Of a stretch of 64,000 nt of DNA, positions 45,895-56,790 are shown one piece after another. The notes below the pieces were generated by a model that ran no database searches, was not told the DNA's origin, and worked only from the letters and a program-made list of their open reading frames with translations. Position 1 is the first letter of the stretch, and every line of letters starts with the position of its first letter. The position numbers were made by a program, and so were the translations under genes. Source of the stretch: Lithobates sylvaticus (Eukaryota > Chordata > Amphibia > Anura > Ranidae); assembly GCA_028564925.1 (NCBI GenBank), contig CM053026.1, forward strand, positions 135,794,031 to 135,858,030, read 5' to 3'.

Positions 45895-46957
45895 ATGCCT
45901 TCACAACGCACTACAAAGGCCAGCCAAGCGGCTAGCCAAGCAAGTCAAGCTGCAGCCAAACTTAAGAAATTTGCCCACACTCCAGGTCAAGTGTCAGTTC
46001 AGACCCCCCCAAAAATCCCTCCACAGAACCAACAGGCCCAGCCCAACCGGACGACTGGGGCTACAGGGGGAAGGAAAAGTCACGGGCAGACCCAAACCTT
46101 AACACAAAATGGACAGCTAACATACCCGGAGGGGGGTGACCCTGGGGGGTGGTCTCAGGCTCAGGAAGTGGAGGGAGTACCGATACCAGGGAAGGGGCCT
46201 GATACTGTAGTGGGGCCTGAGCCAACCTTGAAGGAGCTGTTGGAGGCTATCAACTCCTGTAGATCTTCCCTGAACGAGATGAACGGTCAATTAAAAACAA
46301 TACATGATGAACTTTCTTTGGTCAGGAACGAGTTACAAAAGGTCCAGGAAAGGACTACAACCCTGGAGGATAGAATGAGTCTAGTGGAGGATGACCTGGT
46401 GCCATTGAAACGGGAAATGAGTGACATTAAAGTTCTCTTAAATAAACAAATAAATAAAATGGATGAGATGGAGAACAGGTTGAGAAGGAAAAATCTACGT
46501 ATAATTGGCCTCCCAGAACATTCTGAGGGTACAGACCCTGCCGCTTTCCTAGAAAAGTAGCTTACCGAGGTTTTCGGTCAGGACTCCTTCTCATCATTTC
46601 TTGCAGTAGAGAGAGCCTATCGGGTCCCTTCCAGGCTCTCCCACCCTGGGGCACCTCCAAGACCTTTCTTAGCAAAATTATTATTCTTCAAGGACAAAGT
46701 GACGATTATTAGGAAAGCAAGGGAAATGGGCAACATACTCTTTAATGGCACGAGAGTGTCTATTTATCCTGATTACTCGCCAGATCTTCAAAAAAAAAAG
46801 AGCCAAATTTGGGGAAGTAAAACGCAATCTGCGTCAAGCCAATTTAACTTACGCCCTGCTATACCCAGAAAAACTGAGAGTGGTGGCGCCTGGGGGGACT
46901 ATATTCTTCGACACCCCTGAAGGCGTGGAGGAATGGCTAACAAAATATAAGGAGTGA
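45895..46957 (+). pseudogene. LINE ORF1 (L1-type RNA-binding protein), one stop and one frameshift
   Basis: ORF1p coats LINE RNA and acts as a trimeric chaperone in the RNP. The ATG at 45895 starts a low-complexity Gln/Ala/Ser/Pro N-terminus (~105 residues). A coiled-coil follows (about residues 110-205; LKELLEAINSCRSSLNEM and later heptads), then RRKNLRIIGLPE, typical of the RRM start, and a C-terminal domain seen as RKAREMGNILFNG and LLYPEKLRV. A TAG at 46558-46560 interrupts the frame, which then continues unchanged. A second break is a frame change at the A run near 46790-46800. The total of ~354 codons fits L1 ORF1. Two lesions only, so decay is moderate. Confidence 0.9.
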
Positions 46958-48453
46958 TTTTAGATGTGGCCTGGGACTAACATAGCGTGTTGACTAAATG
47001 TTCACTTTAGATGAGGACTGGGACTTATTTAGTGTGTTGATTAAGTTCTCAGGGGACTGGGATGTAGTGATACTTGTTATGGTATAATGGGGGGGGGGGG
47101 GGGGGGGGGAGCAGGCGGCGAAAGACAGGGATCATGAGTTATTGTTACTTTTTCTTTTGCTTTTTTTTATTTTTTTTTTTTTTTTAATATATCCGGTTTT
47201 AGAGCTGTCTTGTCGCCTCCTTCTCCCCCACCCCCTCGGAGCGAGGGGAGTTGGGGGGAGGAGGTATGGGGATGCAATGTATGGGGGAAAGAGAGTATAA
47301 GGCAGGGTACCCCCCTGTCATGGGGGTGCAGCAGGATGGCCTTTATGAGTCTATGTTATGTCGTTTGTTTTTTGAGCGGAATGTTTTCTTTGTCTTCTTT
47401 GTTTGGGGGGTGGGGGATGTATGGTCGGTGGTGGGGAAAGGGAGGGTTAGGGAAGGGGAAAACTTTTTGGTACTGACACGAAGATTTTTTCACAAAAGGT
47501 GTGTATGGTTAGGTCACAGTAGAAGGCCCCCAGCCAAACCCAGGGAGGTATTGAAAGATGGATGTAATCAGAGTGTTAGATTTGATGGATAGGAATGTAT
47601 GGGTGGGGGGGTGAGGTATAATAAGGACGTATGGTGTATGAATGAGTGGGAAATCTATTTTCAGGTAATTAGATCCCACAAATGGCGAAGACATGGAACA
47701 GTGGTGAACCTTCCCAGGAGTGGCCGGCCGCCCAAAATTACCCCAAGAGCGCAGCGACGTCTCATCCAAGAGGTCACAAAAGACCCCACAACAACGTCCA
47801 AGGAACTGCAGGCCTCACTTGCCTCAGTTAAGGTCAGCGTTCATGCCTCCACCATCAGGAAAAGACTGGGCAAAAATGGCCTGCATGGCAGAGTTCCAAG
47901 GAGAAAACCACTGTGAGCAAAAAGAACATCAAAGCTCGTCTTAATTTCTCCACAACACATCTTGATGATCCCAAGACTTTTGGGACAACATTCTGTGGAC
48001 CGATGAGACAAAAGTGGAACTCTTTGGAAGGTGTGTGTCCAAGTATATCTGGCGTAGAAGGAACACTGCATTTCAGAAAAAGAACATTATACCAACAGTA
48101 AAAATATGGTGGTGGTAGTGTGATGGTCTGGGGCTGTTTTGCTGCTTCAGGACTGGAAGACTTGCCGTGATAAAAGGAACTATGAATTCTGCTGTCTACC
48201 AAGAGATCCTGAAGGAGAATGTCCGACCATCTGTTCGTGTACTCAAGCTGAAACGAACTTGGGTTCAGGTAATTAGCCACGATCACATAATAAGTTTGAC
48301 TAGGAATATTTCACATGTCTTAAATATGAATATATATGGATTTTAAAAAATAAAAAATAAAAAAAGAAAAAAAAAAAAGGTTTTGTATATGATAATGAGC
48401 AAGGGATTAACAAATAACGCTCTCGTAGAATTTTTTGAAATTCACTGTCACTA
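46958..48453 (+). other. LINE inter-ORF spacer, G-rich, with Tc1 insert
   Basis: Without the 604-bp insertion (fragment plus one direct repeat) the spacer is ~890 bp. It holds about 21 consecutive G at 47090-47110, a long T run at 47160-47186, and G-rich stretches to 47620. No conserved frame is seen. It is much longer than the short inter-ORF gaps of mammalian L1. Confidence 0.6.
47673..48263 (+). pseudogene. Tc1-like transposase fragment inserted in the LINE
   Basis: The translated sequence matches the Tc1/mariner transposase core: GRPPKITPRAQRRLIQEVTK (second helix-turn-helix), STIRKRLGKNGLHGRVPRRK, then in other frames a WTDETKVELFG-like word with the first catalytic Asp and GGSVMVWGCFAASG. 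Tc1 transposases bind the element ends and cut at TA. The fragment starts and stops inside the coding region, has no terminal inverted repeats, and has at least one stop/frameshift after 47916. Direct repeats TTCAGGTAATTAG flank it (47660-47672 and 48264-48276), which is not a Tc1-type TA duplication. Confidence 0.9.
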
Positions 48454-51400
48454 ATGATTAAGGAAACACAGGTTAGTAGGAAGAAGGTCACTATTTGTTC
48501 TTGGAATATAAGGGGATTGGGTGATATGGGAAAAAAAGCTGCAGCACTGTCTATGGTTAGATCCTATGGGGCCTCTGTCCTTTGCCTTCAGGAGACCCAT
48601 CTCACCAATGTTTCCATACCTAGGTTAGGGTGGGGAGAGTTTGCTACACAGTTTCACTCGGTTCATTCATCTTTCTCATTTTTATTAGTTCAGGGCTTAC
48701 ATTTAACTGCATTCAAAGTAAGATTGACGATCAGGGACGGTATATTTTCTTACACTTCAAGATAGAAAATAAAGTGGTTCTGTTGGCTAATGTGTATATC
48801 TCTCCGCCTTTTGATATCGCGGTCTTACTTGACTTTGTGGAGTATGTGTTGGATAGGCCAGGTCTGCCGATACTGGTTATTGGAGACTTCAATAGGGTCC
48901 ACGCCTTATAATAGATAGGCTTCCCCAGGGGAGCCAGCGGGCAGGGTTTATGGATACCCATTTGCCTTGTTTTTTGGAGGAACTGGGACTGAAAGACATT
49001 TGGAGATTGAGGAACCAGGGGATTAGGGGCTACTCTTGCTTCTCCAGTACACACTCCACACTGTCGAGGATCGACATGATACTTGGGAACGATGAATCGA
49101 TCACCATAGTAGATAACATTAGGTACATGCCAAGAGGTCTTTCCGACCATTCCCCTATAATAGCTTCAATGGAGGTGGGGGTAAGTAGCACTTATCGGGA
49201 ATGGAGAATTAACCCCTCCTGGTTGGAGATTATGGGAGAACCCCGGGAGGTTCTAACTGCTTTGAGGGAATGCGTAGACTTGAATAAAGGTTCGGCCCCC
49301 CAGGGGGTAATTTGGGACACAGTCAAGGCTTTCCTTCGGGGACTACTAATTCAGCAGATTTCAAAAATAAAAAAACAATGGGGAGGGGAAGAAATGGCAG
49401 CGAGTAATGTAACATCTGCAGAAATAAAATATATAAACAACCCAACAGCTGTAAATTTTAGGGCTTGGACAGATTCACAAAAGGATTATCGCTTAATATT
49501 ACTGGGGAAAGCAGAGCAAAAGTATATCTTTCAAAAACAAGTGGCTTTCGGGGAGGGTGAAGGAATAAGTAGAATGCTTGCCCATTTAATTAGAACTAAC
49601 TCACCATCATCAATGGTATCGATGATCAATACTGGTGTGGGTAGGTCAACTACATACACCCCAGAGATCGCGGATACTTTTCGATTATACTATGAGAATT
49701 TATACCACTCTAAACAGGAGGACATGACCGAGAAAATGGATAAATTTTTCCAGGGGGTTGCGGTCCCCTGTCTCTCTGAGGAGGACAGGGCTGCCCTTGA
49801 CAGCCCTGTCACCCTGGAGGAGATACAGCGGACCGTCCGAGAAATGGCAGGACAGAAGTGCCCTGGTCTGGGTGGCCTTCCCATAGAAATATATCTTCGC
49901 TACGGGGAGGTACTTCTCCCCGAAATGCTGAAGGTATTCAATTCCTCAGCAGCGAAGGGAGAGCTCCCCCTCTCAGTGATGGCGACCATAATAGTGATCC
50001 CTAAGGAGAATAAGAACCCACTTTCCCCCTCCTCATATAGACCGATAGCGTTACTGAATTAAGATATGAAGGTCCTAGCAAAGGTCTTGGAAGCTAGACT
50101 AAACAAAGTCATCCAGAAACTGGTCCACTCTGACCAATCGGGATTTATCCCGGGAAGGTCCACCAGTATAAATATTAGACGGCTTTTTCTGAACCTTCAA
50201 ATTCCTATGGAAGAAAGGGGCAGTAGGGCCGTTCTCTCTTTAGATGCTGCCAAGGCCTTTGATACCTTAGAGTGGAAGTATTTGTGGAGAACTTTAGTGG
50301 AATTCCAGATTAGTCCGAACTTTGTTAACTGGGTGAGACTATTATATGGCTCTCCTGGGGCAAGAGTAAAGGTTAACAATGAATATTCTACCAGGTTTTG
50401 AATGCTGAGGGGGACGAGGCAGGGGTGCCCATTGTCCCCCCTCCTCTTCGCCCTCGCAATCGAACCTTTGGCTCTTTCTCTTAGATCATCTCATGAAATA
50501 AAAGGTTTCAAACGTGGTGATTTGGAAGAAAAAGTGATACTATATGCAGATGACCTCCTTTTATTACTCAATGATACACAGGACTCGCTACGTGAGACTA
50601 TGTGTAGAATTAAACATTTTGGACTTCTATCGGGACTAAGGATAAACTGGGAAAAATCAAACTTATTACCTATTGACCCATTGGATAGTCCCCTGCCTCA
50701 GGAGGCAGCACAGCTTCAAGTAGTCCAACATATAAAGTATTTGGGTATAATTATTTCGAGTGACCCTAAACATTTTATTACTGATAATCTAGTGCCACTT
50801 TTGAACAAATTTAAAAGTAAAATCCAAATTTGGAAAAAACTCCCCCTTTCAGCAGCAGGCCGCTGTAACTTAATCAAAATGATACTTATGCCACAATTGT
50901 TATATGTCCTCCACAACTCCCCAATATGGATCTATAAAAAATGGTTTAATAAGATAGATACTATATTTAGAGAGTTAATTTGGAAAGGGGGTACATCTCG
51001 TATTGGCCTCAGTACCTTGAAACTCCCAAATAAAGTTAGAGGAGTTGCTCTTCCACATCCCTTTAGTTATTTTTTGGCGGCCCAGCTTCAACATCTGGGC
51101 GGATGCGAGACTACGAAAGAAGGGCGAGAGTGGAAGTCTCTCCTCTACAAACTGGCACATAATTCCCTGACTGAGGTGTTAGAGGCAGGGAGTTTCGAAA
51201 AGGGGTTTCCCACGCAGGACCTAATGGCTAGAGTTTGGAGACTGGTAAAAAAAATACTAGGCTATAGAGAATTCACAGTATACCCCCCTTTGTGGGAAAA
51301 TAACAATTTGTGTGAGGTCCATAAAATGGGGACTATTAGAGAATGGGAGAGATTAGGCTTAAAGTATATTGCTCAGCTCTACCACGAGGGAAGTATGAGA

Positions 51401-51560
51401 AGTTTTCAGGATCTAAGAGAACAATTTGCGCTTCCCAAGAAGTCTTTTTTAGGTACCTGCAGGTAAGGCATGCTCTCTTTGCACAGTTCAAAGGGATGTT
51501 ATTAGAATGGACCAATATGCCGATACTACAGAGTTTAGTTAAGGCTGAGTCCCGTAAGGG
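48454..51560 (+). pseudogene. LINE ORF2 (endonuclease + reverse transcriptase), decayed and 3'-truncated
   Basis: ORF2p nicks target DNA and copies LINE RNA at the nick. APE endonuclease: ICSWNIRGLG (48490-48520), LCLQETHL (~48580), VIGDFN (~48880) and GLSDHSPI (~49135). Reverse transcriptase: SYRPIALLN (~50040), SGFIPGRSTSINIRRL (~50140), LDAAKAFDTLEW (~50245), GTRQGCPLSPLLFALAIEPL (~50410) and the catalytic YADDLLLL (~50545). The frame changes near 48680 and between 48911 and 48950. In-frame stops lie at 50060-50062 and 50399-50401, and the frame changes again near 51440. About 1035 codons' worth remain before the junction at ~51560; L1 ORF2 usually runs 1200 or more. Confidence 0.92.
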
Positions 51561-51866
51561 GATTGAGAACCTGTTCTCAATTTTTCCGACGGAAAACCTT
51601 TCTATCAGATTTTCCGATCGTGTGTAGGCAATTCCGACACGCAAAATTCCGACGCATGCTCGGAAACAATTTGACGCATGCTCGGAAGCATTAAACTTCC
51701 CTTTTATAGTGCTGTCGAACGTGTTTTATGCCGCTGTGTTACAGACCGTCGGAATTTGGTGTGACCGTGTGTAGGCAAGACAGTTTGAGCGAAATTCCGT
51801 CGGAATTCCGACGGGAAAACCATCAGAGCTTTTTCCAACAAGAATTCCGACCGCGTGTACGCGGCA
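51561..51866 (+). mobile_element. CGTGTGTAC foldback MITE, copy 9 (left end missing)
   Basis: The interior begins at ATTGAGAACCTGTTCTCAAT, equivalent to about 10588 of copy 1, and runs to GACCGCGTGTACGCGGCA at 51866 before TAA. The left ~110 bp expected for the family are absent, and LINE ORF2 coding sequence lies directly upstream. The junction therefore marks a deletion that removed the LINE 3' end and the MITE left end together. Confidence 0.85.
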
Positions 51867-52767
51867 TAAGAGATATTTAAATTCTAACAATCAGATAATG
51901 TTATTTGGTCCGTTATGGTCTGGTAAATACTGTATACTATTATTTTATTTTTTCCAAAAAAATATCTATTAACATTTTCTGAATATTTTTCAGCTCATAA
52001 CTTACTATGCTCTCTGTCTGTGCTGCATTTTTATCACAAGGTTAAAATCAAGAGGACAAAGACTGAAAAAATAAAACTAAAGCAGCCATCATATGTAAGG
52101 ACTAGCAATATATTAAATATGTGTTCTCGGGTTAAATTACATTTTAAAACTAAAATGAAAAGTTTTCACTTTATTTTTGGCAATGGTTTGTGAGGTCATA
52201 CATATTTAATCCCTACCTAAAATGTGTAAATGTTTCATGAGAAAATAATTTACACATTACAGCAAAGTAGTTACAGCTCTAATTCAAAGCTTTGCGTTGA
52301 CAAAATGTGTGCCTAGAGGTTACATTTAAATAAAGTAACATAATTTGAACCTACATCTTTCGTTCTGTACAGACATGCCTGTAAAGTTGCATGAGGCATT
52401 TTTTCACAGGTTTATATAAGGTGCAAGCATAATCTAAGTATGCTGTCGACTTCAGACAAAACTAGCATTTTGATAGAAACCTAGGTTAGAAGACAAATGA
52501 CCGATATTTAGCTGTTACAGAAAATAGTGAAGGAAATCTCATAAAATTGGTAGGTTTTATAAGGTTAGGACTATCAAAGCTGCAGCTACTGTATGGGGTC
52601 ACTGACACATTACTGCTGTGCCAGCCATTGATCAGAATCTAGTACTCATTATGCCTGTGCTTAAGGAGGCGTTGGTCTCCCATTGTATAGAACTGCAAAG
52701 CTTCTTGTGTACATGGGAGATTTCTACCTATAGAATTCTACAAATGTTTTTTATTGGTTACTTTTCT
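51867..52767. other. Unique-looking AT-rich sequence
   Basis: No gene or repeat end recognised. Confidence 0.45.
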
Positions 52768-52771
52768 TTAA

Positions 52772-53770
52772 CCACTTAAGAACTGAGCCTCTTTCTGAGA
52801 TTTGTTGTTTACAAGTTAAAAACTGTTTTTTTTTTTGATAGAAAATTACTTAGAACCCCCAAACATTATACACATTTTTTTTCTAACACCCTAGAGAATA
52901 AAATGGCAGTCGTTGCACACCGTATTTGCGCAGAGGTCTTACAAGCACACTTTTTTGGGAAAAAATACACTTTTTTTTTAATTAAAAAATATGACAACAG
53001 TAAAGTTAGCCCAATATTTTTATATTGTGAAAGATAATGTTACGTCAAAGTAAATTGATACCCAGCATGTCATGCTTCAAAATTGCACCCGCTCGTGGAA
53101 TGGCGACAAACTTTACCCTTAAAAATCTCCATAGTTGACGTTTAAAAAATTCTACTGGTTGCATGTTTTAGGTTACAGAGGAGGTCTAGGGCTAGAATTA
53201 TTGCTCTCGCTCTACCAATCGTGGCAATACCTCACATATGGGGTTTGAACACCGTTTTCATATGCGGCGCTAGACACATATGCACTCGCTTCTGCACGCG
53301 AGCTCGTCGGCACAGGGCGCATTTAAAAAAAAAAATGTTTTCTTGTTTATTTTACCTTTTTTTTTTTTACATTTTTACACTGTTTTAAAAAAAAAATGTG
53401 TCACTTTTATTCCTATTGCAAGTCATGTAAACATCTCTTGTAATAAAAAAAAGCATGACAGGACCTCTTAAATATGAGATCTGGGGTCAAGAAGATCTTA
53501 TATTTACATTAAAATGCAATAAAAAAAATGTCCCTTTAAGAGCTATGGGCGGAAGTGTCGTTTTGACGTTGCTTCCGCCCTGCAGTGATATAGAGATGGG
53601 TGGTCATCTTCCACTCACTCGTCTCCATACCCAGGCAGGGGACAGACGTGATCACCTCTGTCGATGGCTCCGGTAAGCGGTGGAGGGCTCCAGCTCCAAT
53701 CACAGCTGGTCACATTGTAACCAGGAAGTGCCATTTATCAGCTTTTCCCCTATTCGCACTGACAAGGCAT
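52772..53770 (+). mobile_element. TTAA-bounded element family 2, partial copy
   Basis: Begins CCACTTAAGAACTGAGCCTC after TTAA (52768-52771). Landmarks include CTTAGAACCCCCAAACATTA, CCCGCTCGTGGAATGGCGAC, GGTCTAGGGCTAGAATTATT and ATGAGATCTGGGGTCAAGA. The right end is not clearly visible. A related minus-strand copy is at 57486-59007 and a diverged one at 26330-26960. Its TTAA at 52816-52819 is the intact counterpart of the insertion site used at 57978. Confidence 0.8.
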
Positions 53771-54650
53771 GTGTAGATGGGGGGGGGGGGGGGTCTGAGC
53801 TGATAATCAGTGCATCCATTGCCCCATAAGGATGAGGCTGACTAATGTCTTGCTTAAAAGGGATCAAGTGATCAAAGTGATGATGATGAAGATGATGACA
53901 ATGAGGTAGAGGTAAGGGGTAGATTATTGTAAACTTTGTGCTATCCTGCTTGCAGATTGATTGGCATGTTGTTTATATTGAATAAAAGGATAACTGCTGG
54001 GTAGCCACAACTCAACCATCAATACTACTAGCTGCTACCACCTCTCTGCCATCATGGGCAATACAATGGTCAAATATAGAAATCACTGAATTGATCTATC
54101 AAGTTGGAGATTCAGCACTAACAAACAGGTGGCCAGCAGTTATAGTTGATTCAAAGTTATGAGGGGATTCTGTTCTATTTCTGATTGCTGTTTACCCCTT
54201 ATTTGTGTTTTAAGGCTAGCTAACATCAAGAAAGAAAGAAAACAGTCAAAAGGATCCCTCAACCAATCAAAGAGGCAAGACCTGCAACCTGCCATCACCT
54301 ACGTCTTCTCACATTTCAAACTCACTTTTGGGACCATGGTGTTGCAGGGGAAACTGTCAGGACCAGGTAAGCGTTTTCAGAAGGAAGGCCACATTTATGT
54401 TGTCCTCCACCTACAGTCTAGTTTTAGTATTCTGGAGAGCCCTCACAACACTTCAGCTATGTGGATAAGACAGTATGTTTGCTCTCAATCACTCGGGTAC
54501 TCCGTAATGTTTTTCCAATGGGAAATGTTCAATGTGAGCTTGTTGGCAGAAAGTCCAACCATGTGTATGCTCCATCGAAATATTGTGCTGGGTCTACTCA
54601 AAAAAATTGAGACAACTATTTGCATCAGCTTTTTAAGTACTGTCAACTAA
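53771..54650. other. Mixed sequence with G run and MITE fragment
   Basis: About 13 G near 53779-53791, and at 54480-54600 degraded words of the CGTGTGTAC MITE family (CCAACCATGTGTATGCTCCA). A GATGATGAAGATGATGA run lies near 53881. No gene supported. Confidence 0.4.
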
Positions 54651-54654
54651 ACTT

Positions 54655-54985
54655 TTCTGTCTGACTCATTAGACTTTTCATGTTTTCAACTTTGTTGTTT
54701 TAAGTAAAGCCAACTCATTTTTTTTCAGTTTATAGACCATAGTGTTTTAAGTTAGGAATACATACCTTAACTTGTCTGTCTGCCTCATTAGACTTTTCAT
54801 GTTTTCAACTTTGTTGTTTTAAGTAAAGCCAACTAAATTTTTTTCAGTTTATAGACCATAGGTTTAAGTAAAGCCAACTAAATTTTTCCAGTTTATAGAC
54901 CATAGGTTCAAGTAAAGCCAACTCAATTTTTCCAGTTTCTAGAAAAGTTTAAGTTAGGAACTCATACATTAACTTATTTATTTCA
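54655..54985. repeat. Local tandem repeat, 45-bp unit with a ~118-bp larger duplication
   Basis: AAGTAAAGCCAACTCA/AAATTT and CAGTTTATAGACCATAG recur at about 54702, 54821, 54866 and 54910; the last three have a 45-bp period. A larger copy carrying CATTAGACTTTTCATG is found at 54668 and 54786. The SINE starts right after this array. Confidence 0.88.
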
Positions 54986-55275
54986 AGTACTTATATAGCA
55001 CTGTCAATTTACAGAGCACTTTACATATACATTGTACATTCACATCAGTCCCTGCCCTCAAGGAGCTTTCAATCTAAGATCCCTAAGTCACATTCATACA
55101 TACACATACCAGGGCCAATTTCCCTACCAGCATGTCTTTGGAGTGTGGGAGGAAACTACGCAGGCACAGGGTAGAACATGCAAACCACAGGCAGGTAGTG
55201 TCATGGTCAGGATTCGAACTGGTGACCCTTTTGCTGCTTGGTGAAAGTGCTAACCACTACACCACTGTGCTGCCC
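54985..55275 (-). mobile_element. tRNA-derived SINE (minus strand)
   Basis: Read on the minus strand: GGGCAGCACAGTGGTGTAGTGG at the 5' end includes pol III box A (TGGTGTAGTGG, plus-strand 55254-55264), and box B (AGTTCGAATCC, plus-strand 55210-55220) follows at tRNA-like spacing. A body with GTTTGCATGTTCTACCC and CACTCCAAAGACATGC comes next, then a tail with GTGCTATATAAGTACTTG like LINE-type 3' ends. Both boxes are near consensus. It is not a functional tRNA gene: the cloverleaf is not maintained and it continues far beyond tRNA length. Confidence 0.85.
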
Positions 55276-55660
55276 TATTACTTAGGGACTTAGTTACTTA
55301 GTTTTAAGTGATATTAAAAAATTACTCAATTTTTTTTAAGTTGGTTAAATGTATTTTCCAAGTGTATTTGATATATGTTTGATGGTTTTTATATAAAAAT
55401 AATACAATAATATGTTTTTAAAAAAAAGGAATAGTCTCATGAAACATTAAGATATATTATTTATAAAGTGTTACACATGTAATATTATTAAAGCAGCATC
55501 AAATGTAAATGTAAACATTTAAAAAACAAAAGGCCTCTTTCTCAGCTAACAAATCAAACTGAAACACATGTATATACAGTATATCTGTAAAAAACATATA
55601 CCGTAATACAGAATGTATTAACTTTTTTTTTTTTTAAGCCTTTTAGGAAAGTAGTTTGCA
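55276..55660. other. AT-rich spacer
   Basis: No feature recognised beyond A/T runs. Confidence 0.4.
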
Positions 55661-55666
55661 CTTTAA

Positions 55667-56215
55667 CCACGGAAGGATTTGCCCCCATTAATGACCAGGC
55701 CATTTTTTGTGATATGGCTTTGTGTCGCTTTAACTGACAATTGCGCGTTTGTGCAGCGCTGTACCCAAACAAAATTGACGTCCTTTTTTTCCCCACAAAT
55801 AACGCTTACCTTTGGTATTTAATCACCTCTGTGGTTTTAATTTTTTGAGCTATAAACAAAAAAAAGACCGCCCAGTTTAAAAAAAAAATTTTGTTACTTT
55901 CTGCTGTAATACATATCCAAAAAAAGATATAAAAAACTAAATTTATTAATCAGTTTAGGCCGATATATATATATTTTTGGTAAAAAAAATCGCAATAGGC
56001 ATATATTGATTGGTTTGCGCAAAAGTTATCGTGTCTACATACTATGGGATAGATTTAGGTACTTTTATTTATTTTTTATTGTTTTTACTGGTAATGGCAG
56101 CGATCTGCGATTTTTGGTGGGACTGCGACATTGCGCCGGACAAATCTGACCCCAAATGACAATGTTTGGGGACCAGTGACATTATTACATTGATCAGTGC
56201 TAAAAAATTCACTGG
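55667..56215 (+). mobile_element. TTAA-bounded element family 1, copy F (right end missing)
   Basis: Begins CCACGGAAGGATTTGCCC after TTAA (55663-55666) and carries the CCCAAACAAAATTGACGTCC landmark. Similarity stops near 56215, before the GC-rich third of the element. Confidence 0.8.
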
Positions 56216-56344
56216 TTTTCAGGGTAGCTCAGGGTAAAAAGCGTAAATGAGTCCCATAACCATTCTTTCTGATACAAAATGAGAGTGCTATATGAAAAAA
56301 ATACACTATACTAATATGCTTGTTTTTCCTGCCAATGCAGCATA

Positions 56345-56790
56345 TATATGGTATATTTCTTTTTGAAATGTAATAACCTAGTGCAAAGTGTGGGGGGGGG
56401 GGTTACGGTTACATAATCTAACCTTGAATGTCCAATATCTCAGAAACTGAACAAACAGAAAGTTTTATTTGTGGTACAAATCCACACAAACACAGCACAA
56501 ATAAATTGTATAATTGTTTTTAAAATGTAATAACATGTGGTGCAAAGTGGGAGAGGTTTTACCAACTATAATGAGCAAAATCTCTGAAACCAAACCAGCA
56601 CATATGTTATTTTTTGCAGCACAACTCAGCACAGATGCAGTGCAAACGAATGCTATTTTTGTTTTTAAATTTTAATAACATTGGGTGCAAAGTGGGCGGG
56701 GTTTGATGTTACATAATCTGAATTTGAATTCCAATATCTCAAAAACCGAACCGGCTGAAACATAAATTTTTGTGGCAAAAAATAGTTTTT
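56345..56790. repeat. Three degenerate tandem units of ~155 bp
   Basis: Each unit has TTTTTAAAATGTAATAACAT, then GTGCAAAGTGGG with a G-rich run, AATATCTCAGAAAC-like and GTGGTACAA-like words. Units begin at about 56355, 56510 and 56665. Divergence is considerable, so the array is old. Confidence 0.75.

Larger units (their letters stand above)
44815..51560 (+). mobile_element. L1-type LINE, decayed, 3' end missing
   Basis: Layout: a ~1.1-kb 5' untranslated region (from about 44815, GC-rich at 44850-45150), ORF1 (45895-46957), a long G/T-rich spacer, and ORF2 (48454 to ~51560) with endonuclease and reverse transcriptase. ORF1 has coiled-coil, RRM-like and C-terminal parts as in L1 elements. The 3' end of ORF2, the 3' untranslated region and the tail are absent; at about 51560 the sequence passes directly into a MITE that lacks its left end. 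The 5' boundary is approximate because no target duplication can be tested. A 591-bp Tc1-like fragment lies in the spacer. Confidence 0.9.

Noticed and set aside
47210-47592. Gly/Trp-rich open frames between the LINE ORFs
   Set aside because: Produced by G-rich spacer composition; no similarity to a known LINE protein part.
55201-55275. Functional tRNA gene on the minus strand
   Set aside because: Box A and B are present, but the cloverleaf is not maintained, and the unit continues into a SINE body and tail.
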